Source: Anaerolineales bacterium (GTDB lineage: Bacteria; Chloroflexota; Anaerolineae; Anaerolineales; Villigracilaceae). Taken from it: a DNA stretch of 7,321 nucleotides. The position numbers were made by a program, and so were the translations under genes. Below the pieces are notes generated by a model that was given only the letters and a program-made list of their open reading frames with translations, had not been told where the DNA came from and did not search any database. Positions 1 through 4,764 of the stretch are shown in pieces; the stretch's first letter is position 1; the number at the start of each line of letters is the position of its first letter. Location of the stretch: positions 1 to 7,321 of the forward strand of contig JAEURE010000133.1 of the NCBI GenBank assembly GCA_016789485.1, read 5' to 3'.

Positions 1-406
1 GAAGGAAATACGCCTGGGCAAAGTACGGCGAATCAGGGTATTCAGTGATTAGAGTTTGCAGCGCACTGAGGGTTTCGTTGTATCTTTCGCCGGCATAATA
101 GATGCGAGCTTCTCCCCATTTGGCGGATGCGCGTAGCAATGGGTCAGGCGAATCTTGAAGAACGATCTGATAGTCGAGGAGCGCGCTTTCATAATCGCCA
201 TTGAATAAAGCCTTGTCACCTACGCTGACGCGGGCGGTAATGGGCGGAGTGGGTGTGATGGTGGGAGTAAATGTCGCTTCGGGAGTAGGGGATTGGCTGG
301 GGGTTAGCGTCCAGCCTGGCGGGATGGTGGGAATGTTTGGGAGGATGGAACAGCCTGCAATGGAAACAACAAGCCAAAGTCCGAGAATGAGGCGGAAGGT
401 CTTCAT
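1..406 (-). CDS. Lipoprotein with tetratricopeptide-like repeats, N-terminal part (3' end outside window)
   Basis: The reverse strand is open from an ATG at 406-404 to the window edge, giving 135 residues. The N-terminus (MKTFRLILGLWLVVSIAGC) is a lipoprotein signal peptide: positive start, hydrophobic core, and lipobox ending in Cys19. Residues 20-57 form a Pro/Thr-rich linker with TPTP-type repeats, typical of surface lipoproteins in Chloroflexota. From about residue 62 the sequence reads as paired amphipathic helices with TPR character (GDYESALLDYQ at 70-80, then a second unit around 95-130 ending near TEYPDSPYFAQAYF). This resembles TPR segments that collect envelope-associated partners. 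The missing C-terminus decides the function; in related bacteria such a front end may precede a lytic transglycosylase (SLT) domain or belong to a plain TPR lipoprotein. The start is supported by the signal peptide and by a promoter directly upstream (413-441), but there is no good Shine-Dalgarno. The gene diverges from potD. Confidence 0.85.
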   Translation of the reverse strand, partial: MKTFRLILGLWLVVSIAGCSILPNIPTIPPGWTLTPSQSPTPEATFTPTITPTPPITARVSVGDKALFNGDYESALLDYQIVLQDSPDPLLRASAKWGEARIYYAGERYNETLSALQTLITEYPDSPYFAQAYFL

Positions 407-412
407 CCTAAT

Positions 413-441
413 TTTATACTGGCAAAAGACGGGAGCGTCAA
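413..441 (-). promoter_or_regulatory. Sigma70-like promoter for the minus-strand TPR lipoprotein
   Basis: On the reverse strand TTGACG (441-436) is followed after exactly 17 bases by TATAAA (418-413). Each hexamer differs from consensus at one position. Counting about 7 bases past the -10 box puts the transcription start at about 406, which is the A of the start codon. The message may therefore be leaderless, in keeping with the lack of a usable ribosome binding site. Assigned by pattern only. Confidence 0.6.
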
Positions 442-447
442 GCAAGG

Positions 448-476
448 TTGTATTCGAGTTGTGTGTGATATATAAT
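448..476 (+). promoter_or_regulatory. Sigma70-like promoter for potD
   Basis: A perfect -10 box TATAAT lies at 471-476, with TTGTAT at 448-453 as a weak -35 box and a 17-base spacer. The predicted start is near 483, giving a leader of about 38 bases before the potD ATG. Its -35 box is only 6 bases from the -35 box of the divergent promoter, so both promoters share one short control region. Confidence 0.5.
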
Positions 477-502
477 CGTTTTTGTACGTTATCAAAATAA
501 AA

Positions 503-523
503 AGAGGAATAAATGAAATAATG
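503..523 (+). promoter_or_regulatory. Ribosome binding site plus two-codon minigene overlapping the potD start
   Basis: AGAGG (503-507) is the only Shine-Dalgarno-like run before potD. It is ideally spaced (5 bases) for an ATG at 513, which starts ATG-AAA-TAA (513-521). The TAA shares its last A with the potD ATG at 521. The same site is 13 bases from the potD ATG, longer than usual. Either the ribosome starts at 513, stops and restarts at 521, or potD is initiated directly with poor spacing. Confidence 0.4.
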
Positions 524-1669
524 AACATACAGCGCGAAATTCATCGTTTGGGACGGTTGGTTTTTGTTGCTTTTTTGTTGCTTGGTCTTGTGGGCTGTTC
601 CGCCGCAGGCAACGGGTCATCCGGCGAATCCGTGACTTCCACAGGGTTTGTTTGCCCGGAGCCGAGCCCGCGCATGGAATTTGAAAGCACCGAGATCAAT
701 ATTTTTACATGGACAGAGTATGTGCCCGCCGATATTATCGATTGCTTTGGTCTTGTCTATGGCGTGGAAGTAAATGTTGATTATTTTTCGTCCAACGAGG
801 AGTTATATACAAAGATGTCTTTGGGTGGAGATGTGAATCCCTATGATGTGATTCATCCCAGTGACTACATGATCGCTGTGTTGATCCGTGATGGGATTTT
901 GCAAAAGCTCGATCAAAGCAAGCTGCCGAACAGTAAAAATTTGGATGCAGGTTTGTTGAAAGCCTATGGCGATTCGGTGGATTATGTTGTGCCTTTCCAG
1001 ATGGGTACGCAGGCCATTGTGTATAACAGTGAAACCGTGGAGACTCCGCCGACCTCCTGGGCAGATTTGTGGAGCACGGAATATGAAGGACGCATTGTGT
1101 CGGTGGATGATAGTCGTGTAGTCATCGGCGCGGCTCTGCTCACGCTTGGTTATGATATCAATACGACAGATGAAACCCAGCTGGAGGAGGCAAAACAAAA
1201 GCTGCTGGAGTTGATGCCGAACATCCGCGTGTTTGACAGCGACAGTCCAAAGACTCCGCTGGTTGCCGGGGATGTGGATTTGGGCATTGTGTGGAACGGC
1301 GAAGCCTTTTTGGCAAAACAGGAAAACCCGGCGCTTGAGTATGTCTTCCCGAAGGAAGGCTCGATCATTTTTTATGATGGGTTTAGCATCCCTGTAAGCG
1401 CCCCACATTCGGATATTGCCTATGCCTGGTTCAATTATCTATTGCAGGGAGATGTTTTCTGGCTTACGCTGGTGGATTATCCATACACAAACCCGAACAA
1501 GGCTGCATTGGATTTCGCGAAGGAAAATCATAGCGATATTTATGAGGCGTACATTTCCTCTCCCATTACCAATACCCCGGCTGATATTTTTGCTCAGGGA
1601 CATGATGTGATGGATGTTGGCAGCGCGCTTTCGCTTTACGACCAGATTTGGACCGAGATAAAACAATAG
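521..1669 (+). CDS. potD: Spermidine/putrescine ABC transporter substrate-binding lipoprotein (PotD family)
   Basis: This is a 382-residue periplasmic-type binding protein that captures polyamines outside the membrane and delivers them to a PotABC-type permease. The signal peptide ends in the lipobox LVGC (Cys26), so it is lipid-anchored, and residues 27-55 are a flexible linker. From residue 59 to the end it follows E. coli PotD closely: NIFTWTEYVP (60-69), YDVIHPSDYM (108-117), TSWADLWSTEYEG (178-190), LMPNIRVFDSD (231-241), GIVWNGEAF (255-263), YPYTNPNKA (320-328) and a C-terminal DVGSA. Ligand-contact positions, aligned from memory of E. coli PotD, appear kept at W64, T65, Y67, S114, Y116, D197, W258, D286 and Y320. 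E171 appears replaced by V200, W255 by F284 and Q327 by V363, so the exact polyamine preferred is uncertain. ATG 521 is chosen because the only longer option, TTG 482, lies upstream of the predicted transcription start. No permease or ATPase genes are in the window. Confidence 0.93.
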   Translation: MNIQREIHRLGRLVFVAFLLLGLVGCSAAGNGSSGESVTSTGFVCPEPSPRMEFESTEINIFTWTEYVPADIIDCFGLVYGVEVNVDYFSSNEELYTKMSLGGDVNPYDVIHPSDYMIAVLIRDGILQKLDQSKLPNSKNLDAGLLKAYGDSVDYVVPFQMGTQAIVYNSETVETPPTSWADLWSTEYEGRIVSVDDSRVVIGAALLTLGYDINTTDETQLEEAKQKLLELMPNIRVFDSDSPKTPLVAGDVDLGIVWNGEAFLAKQENPALEYVFPKEGSIIFYDGFSIPVSAPHSDIAYAWFNYLLQGDVFWLTLVDYPYTNPNKAALDFAKENHSDIYEAYISSPITNTPADIFAQGHDVMDVGSALSLYDQIWTEIKQ

Positions 1670-1682
1670 TTGCCTAATTATC

Positions 1683-1732
1683 ACAGGGGCAGTCCGCTTG
1701 ACACATAAAAAGTCATAAAAGGCTGCTCCTGT
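1683..1732 (+). promoter_or_regulatory. Inverted repeat upstream of the aldolase gene (stem A of a possible RNA switch)
   Basis: ACAGGGGCAGTC (1683-1694) can pair with GGCTGCTCCTGT (1721-1732) as a 12-pair stem with two G-U wobbles. The loop of 26 bases contains a small TGAC/GTCA stem (1699-1702 with 1712-1715) and two copies of CATAAAA 10 bases apart (1704-1710 and 1714-1720). No T-run follows, so it is not an ordinary terminator for potD. Its 3' arm overlaps the 5' arm of the next inverted repeat, so the two structures exclude each other. It matches no RNA family I recognise. Confidence 0.45.
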
Positions 1733-1753
1733 TGAATTTAAAATTGAACAGGA
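1727..1753 (+). repeat. 27-base near-perfect palindrome covering the aldolase ribosome binding site (stem B)
   Basis: TCCTGTT (1727-1733) is mirrored by AACAGGA (1747-1753), and AATTT (1735-1739) by AAATT (1741-1745), centred on A1740. Twelve of 13 symmetric positions are complementary; only G1734/G1746 mismatch. The right arm contains AGGA (1750-1753), the only Shine-Dalgarno-like run before the ATG at 1758, so a folded stem would hide it. As DNA the element could equally be a dyad operator for a dimeric repressor. Confidence 0.55.
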
Positions 1754-1757
1754 ATTT

Positions 1758-2426
1758 ATGTTAAATTTTTCCGTTATAGATAATGAAACTGAACTGCGTC
1801 AGGCAATCATAGAATGCGGGCGCACTGCCTATGAACGCCACCTGATGACCTCTAACGACGGAAATATTTCCGTGCGAATGGAGAATGACCAGGTCATCAT
1901 CACGCCTTCTGGACTCTCCAAAGGACGAATGAGTTTGGATGACTTGCTTATTGTGGATCTGGATGGCAATGTCATTTCCTCGCGCCCAGACCGCAAACCG
2001 TCTTCCGAAACACCGATGCATCTTGAGGTGTATAAACATCGGGAAGATGTCCGCGCGGTCGTGCATGCCCATCCCATTTTCGCAACCACGCTTACCGTTG
2101 CTGGTTTGGAATTTCCTCTAGATGTGCTGCCCGAAGTGCTGCTCACGTTGAGCGGAGTGCCAACCACGGAATATGCCACACCCGCCTCACATGAAGACGC
2201 CGTCGTTATCCGCCCTTTTTTAAAGACTCATAATGCCATGTTGCTTCGTCAACATGGCAGCCTTACGTACGGCAAACATCTTGATGAAGCGCTTATCCAT
2301 TTGGAGCGCATTGAACACGTCGCTGAAGTGTATTGGCGTGCGAAAATGCTTGGTGAGGTGAAACGTGTTCCCGCCGAAGCGCAAACCAAACTCGTCGCCC
2401 TGCGCGAAGCTTACTTTAAAGGATAA
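1758..2426 (+). CDS. Class II aldolase (fuculose-phosphate aldolase / Ald2-like), probably acting on methylthioribulose-1-phosphate
   Basis: At 222 residues this is the normal size for the zinc-dependent class II aldolase/adducin family. Visible family features, in order: GNIS (35-38) and TPSGLSKGRM (49-58) in the phosphate-binding region, PSSETPMH (81-88) with the catalytic-type Glu84, VVHAHP (101-106) with His103 and His105, and RQHGSLTYG (164-172) with His166 completing the zinc site. The same fold includes L-fuculose-phosphate aldolase, ribulose-5-phosphate 4-epimerase and the dehydratase MtnB, which I cannot fully separate by eye. The FucA-like SSET motif and tight coupling to mtnA favour an aldolase that cleaves 5-methylthioribulose-1-phosphate (or 5-deoxyribulose-1-phosphate) to DHAP plus an aldehyde, as described for Ald2 of the DHAP shunt. 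MtnB is the main alternative. The start has AGGA 4 bases upstream, inside a palindrome. The stop is 2 bases before the mtnA ATG. Confidence 0.88.
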   Translation: MLNFSVIDNETELRQAIIECGRTAYERHLMTSNDGNISVRMENDQVIITPSGLSKGRMSLDDLLIVDLDGNVISSRPDRKPSSETPMHLEVYKHREDVRAVVHAHPIFATTLTVAGLEFPLDVLPEVLLTLSGVPTTEYATPASHEDAVVIRPFLKTHNAMLLRQHGSLTYGKHLDEALIHLERIEHVAEVYWRAKMLGEVKRVPAEAQTKLVALREAYFKG

Positions 2427-2428
2427 TC

Positions 2429-3475
2429 ATGCGAACTGTATTTTGGGAAAAAAACGAACTGAAAATGATCGATCAACGCATTCTGCCCGGGCGGTTTGAA
2501 GTGCTCTCGTATCGCGGGCATAAGGAAGTTGCACATGCGATTACGGATATGGTCGTCCGCGGCGCGCCTGCCATTGGAGCGGCTGCCGCATTCGGTCTTG
2601 CTCTCGCTGGATATGAATCCGCCTCTTCCTCAAGCTCAAGCCTGCTCGCTGACCTGCAAGCAGCATCCGCCACTTTGAAAGCGGCGCGTCCCACGGCAGT
2701 GAATCTTGCCTGGGCGGTGGATCGGCTTATGGAAATTGCATCAGCTTCCAGTGCGGAGCGAAGCGCGGATGAAATCCGTCAACTGATTCTGGATGAAGCG
2801 CAAAAACTAGCAGACGAAGATGTCGAGATCAACAAGCGCATGGCAGAACATGGCGCGGCACTCATCAACGACGGCGATACGATCATCCTCACGATCTGCA
2901 ACACGGGCGCGCTCGCTACAGTGGATTGGGGCACAGCGCTGGGCGTCATCCGCACGGCACATGAGCAAGGCAAGAAGATACATGTCTTTGTGGATGAAAC
3001 CCGCCCGCGTTTGCAGGGCGCACGCCTCACGGCTTGGGAGTTGGAACAGTATGGCATTCCCTATGAAATTATCAGCGATAACACAGCAGGATATTTTCTG
3101 AAAGCTGGAAAAGTGCAGAAGTGTTTTGTCGGTTCGGACCGCACGGCTGCAAATGGGGATGTGGCAAATAAGATCGGCACGTATATGCTTGCATTGGCTG
3201 CTTTCGATAATGGTGTCCCGTTTTATCCAGTCGTTCCGACTTCAACCATTGATCTATCACTTGCACATGGAGATCTGATTCCGATTGAAGAACGTAATCC
3301 GCAGGAAGTACTTGGATTGGAATTTGAAGGTCAGCGGGTTGCGCCGCAAAATGCGAAGGCGCGCAACATTGCATTTGACGTGACGCCGAACCGCCTGGTG
3401 ACGGGGATTGTGACTGAAAACGGAGTGGCATATCCGCCGTTTGAAGCAAGTTTGAGGAAAGTCGTCAAAGAATAG
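2429..3475 (+). CDS. mtnA: S-methyl-5-thioribose-1-phosphate isomerase
   Basis: This 348-residue cytoplasmic enzyme converts methylthioribose-1-phosphate (aldose) to methylthioribulose-1-phosphate (ketose) in methylthioadenosine salvage. Hallmarks are VVRGAPAIG (42-50), ICNTGALAT (156-164) with the catalytic-type Cys157, VDETRPRLQGARLTAWEL (188-205), GSDRTAANGDVANKIGTY (235-252) with Asp237 as the second catalytic residue, and FDVTP (316-320). DETRPRLQGARLTAWEL separates MtnA from eIF2B subunits and ribose-1,5-bisphosphate isomerases of the same fold. Length and the distance from Met1 to RGAPAIG fit the family, supporting ATG 2429 over the ATG at codon 13. AAAGGA (2418-2423), inside the end of the aldolase gene, serves as ribosome binding site, so translation of the two is probably coupled. 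A serine run at 66-71 is an unremarkable surface insertion. The enzyme can also act on 5-deoxyribose-1-phosphate. The genes for the later Met salvage steps are not nearby. Confidence 0.96.
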   Translation: MRTVFWEKNELKMIDQRILPGRFEVLSYRGHKEVAHAITDMVVRGAPAIGAAAAFGLALAGYESASSSSSSLLADLQAASATLKAARPTAVNLAWAVDRLMEIASASSAERSADEIRQLILDEAQKLADEDVEINKRMAEHGAALINDGDTIILTICNTGALATVDWGTALGVIRTAHEQGKKIHVFVDETRPRLQGARLTAWELEQYGIPYEIISDNTAGYFLKAGKVQKCFVGSDRTAANGDVANKIGTYMLALAAFDNGVPFYPVVPTSTIDLSLAHGDLIPIEERNPQEVLGLEFEGQRVAPQNAKARNIAFDVTPNRLVTGIVTENGVAYPPFEASLRKVVKE

Positions 3476-3616
3476 GAAGATCTATTTCATTACGTTGTTC
3501 CAATCACCTCTGCCCGGTCGTTTTGTTTGGGTCTTCCTCTGGCGGGATCGTGCAGTTGATAATCTGAGTGGTGGCCGTGTTTGTTTCGATCCTAATCCAC
3601 GAATTGAGGCATGTTC

Positions 3617-3642
3617 AATGCCCGGCATTGCCGGGCATTTTT
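3617..3642 (+). terminator. Intrinsic terminator of the aldolase-mtnA transcript
   Basis: AATGCCCGGC (3617-3626) pairs perfectly with GCCGGGCATT (3630-3639) over 10 bases across the loop ATT. TTTT (3639-3642) and a further T-rich stretch follow. It faces the plus strand only, since no T-run lies on the other side. It is about 140 bases after the mtnA stop codon. Confidence 0.88.
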
Positions 3643-3656
3643 GTGTTTTAAAGTGA

Positions 3657-3685
3657 TTGAATCTTGGCAATGGTTTCCGTATAAT
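3657..3685 (+). promoter_or_regulatory. Sigma70-like promoter for the lipoprotein gene at 3845
   Basis: TTGAAT (3657-3662), a 17-base spacer and a perfect TATAAT (3680-3685) lie directly after the mtnA terminator. Transcription would start near 3692, leaving a leader of about 150 bases before the ATG at 3845, unusually long for this window. Confidence 0.6.
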
Positions 3686-3844
3686 GAAGTTGTAGGCGGG
3701 TATGAAGTTTTGCTTTCCGCGTGCGGGGATCAGATCGTATTACAAGTATTTAGCGGTTCAAATCTTCATGTTGTGAACGATCAATTTTATCAATTGCCTG
3801 CTGTTGCCGTTCGTTTTGATTCCATTCGATGAAAGGAGTGAAAA

Positions 3845-4624
3845 ATGAAACGCGTATTTTCCATATTGGCAGGATTTTGGTTTCTCGTTGTGCTGGCAGG
3901 CTGTGGCCCGTCTGCAGAACAGATATCCACCATGACGGCATCCGCATGGACACCGACGACGCCCTCGACGAATACACCAGCGCCCACTGATACACCATTA
4001 CCCACGGATACGCCCGTCCCTACAGCCTTGCCACCCTTCCCGTTTCGAGATGATTTTGACGGAAAACTTGCTGACAGCTGGATATGGTTGGGAGAAGATC
4101 CCACGCATTGGAGTTTGACCGAGGTGCCTGGCTTTGTGCGGATCATCGCCCAAGGGACAAACATTGGCGGCGAAGCCGAACCAATCAATTTTCTTGTTCA
4201 TGCCGCTCCCGCTGGGAATTTTGAAATTGAAACCCATGTGCGGTTCGAACCGACAACCAATTTTCAGTTTGCGGGTCTGCTGGTTTATGAAGGGCAGGGG
4301 AAGGCTCTTGGCTTCGGCCGAGCATTTGCCCAATGTAATTTTCCTCCTTGTAAGGGCAATGCGTTGTACTTCGACAATCCGACTCAACAAAACGGCTCAA
4401 ATTTTGCCACGCCTATACCCAACCCCTCAGAGGTCTACCTGCGTATAATCCGTGAAGGCAATACATATACGGCTTATTACAGTGAAGACGCCTCAAGTTG
4501 GATTGAAATTGGTCAGCATACAGGTGAGTTCTCGCCTGTATATGTCGGCCTCATCGCGAGCCAGGCATATCAAGAGGAAGTCCCTGCTGATTTTGATTAT
4601 TTCAGCATAAAGGTTTTACCTTGA
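3845..4624 (+). CDS. Surface lipoprotein with Thr/Pro-rich linker and DUF1349-like concanavalin-type domain
   Basis: This 259-residue protein has a signal peptide ending in LAGC (Cys20), so it is expected to be lipid-anchored and exported. Residues 36-64 are a Thr/Pro-rich linker of TDTPxP repeats that would hold the following domain away from the membrane. Residues 66-259 read as a beta-sandwich: FRDDFDG (67-73), WSLTEVPGFVRI (89-100), NFEIETHVRFEP (125-136), FQFAGLLVYE (140-149), YLRIIREGNTYTAYYSED (198-215) with W219, and a final ADFDYFSI (248-255). This pattern matches the DUF1349/GH43 C-terminal concanavalin-like family, which often binds or accompanies carbohydrates; no catalytic residues can be named. 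Cys164 and Cys169 may form a disulfide. Start: AGGAG (3834-3838) is 6 bases before the ATG. It has its own promoter, so it is not obviously part of the metabolic operons. A sugar-binding role is inference. Confidence 0.87.
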   Translation: MKRVFSILAGFWFLVVLAGCGPSAEQISTMTASAWTPTTPSTNTPAPTDTPLPTDTPVPTALPPFPFRDDFDGKLADSWIWLGEDPTHWSLTEVPGFVRIIAQGTNIGGEAEPINFLVHAAPAGNFEIETHVRFEPTTNFQFAGLLVYEGQGKALGFGRAFAQCNFPPCKGNALYFDNPTQQNGSNFATPIPNPSEVYLRIIREGNTYTAYYSEDASSWIEIGQHTGEFSPVYVGLIASQAYQEEVPADFDYFSIKVLP

Positions 4625-4676
4625 TCATCCGCACTGCTGCCTTTCCTACACCGCGAAAATTTGCAATCCTAATTTC

Positions 4677-4705
4677 TAGACAATCCAGTTATGCCGTGAT
4701 AAACT
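4677..4705 (+). promoter_or_regulatory. Extended -10 promoter candidate for adenosine kinase-ahcY
   Basis: TAGACA (4677-4682, 5 of 6 to consensus), a 17-base spacer and TAAACT (4700-4705, 4 of 6) are seen. TG at 4697-4698, one base before the hexamer, gives the extended -10 form. The start would be near 4712, about 14 bases before a terminator-like hairpin. This is the only plausible promoter I see before the kinase gene. Confidence 0.45.
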
Positions 4706-4725
4706 CACACTCGTAAGTAAATCCA

Positions 4726-4751
4726 GCGCACTCGTGAGAGTGCGCATTTTT
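4726..4751 (+). terminator. Terminator-like hairpin just upstream of the adenosine kinase start
   Basis: GCGCACTC (4726-4733) pairs perfectly with GAGTGCGC (4738-4745) around the loop GTGA, which fits the stable GNRA tetraloop class. ATTTTT follows (4746-4751). It may end the lipoprotein transcript about 100 bases after its stop. Because it lies only 13 bases before the kinase ATG and downstream of the only candidate promoter, it could instead act as a leader hairpin or attenuator. Confidence 0.75.
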
Positions 4752-4764
4752 CTGCGAGTTGATA

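Larger units (their letters stand above)
3476..3844. other. Gap of 369 bases between mtnA and the next lipoprotein gene
   Basis: No convincing gene is seen here. The stretch holds an untranslated tail of mtnA (3476-3616), an intrinsic terminator (3617-3642), a promoter (3657-3685) and a leader of roughly 150 bases for the lipoprotein at 3845. A 59-codon frame from GTG 3653 to TGA 3832 exists but starts without a ribosome binding site and overlaps the promoter. The tail has a 6-base inverted repeat (GGATCG 3545-3550 with CGATCC 3587-3592), too loosely spaced to interpret. Confidence 0.7.

Noticed and set aside
201..500. A 99-codon plus-strand open frame rich in Gly and Val at the left end
   Set aside because: It is the complement of the Thr/Pro-rich linker of the minus-strand lipoprotein, which has a clear signal peptide and lipobox on the other strand.
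803..1408. A 201-codon open frame on the minus strand across potD
   Set aside because: It is antisense to a clearly recognised PotD; its translation is rich in His, Arg and Ile with no domain pattern, signal or ribosome binding site.
1698..1744. A perfect TTGACA (1698-1703) and a TAAAAT (1739-1744) as a promoter for the aldolase gene
   Set aside because: They are 35 bases apart, far beyond the 16-18 base spacing, and neither has a partner at the right distance.
3541..3600. tRNA-like pieces: an anticodon-loop-like TTGATAA and a T-loop-like TTCGATCC (3585-3592)
   Set aside because: The flanking arms do not pair and there is no acceptor stem or D-arm, so no cloverleaf can be drawn.
3653..3832. 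A possible 59-residue protein from GTG 3653 to TGA 3832, ending 12 bases before the lipoprotein gene
   Set aside because: It has no ribosome binding site, its start falls just after a terminator and within a promoter, and the sequence matches nothing I know. Not excluded, but not supported.
4706..4764. A known SAH or SAM riboswitch in front of the adenosine kinase-ahcY operon
   Set aside because: The leader is under 60 bases and shows only one simple hairpin, without the conserved cores of those riboswitches as I know them.
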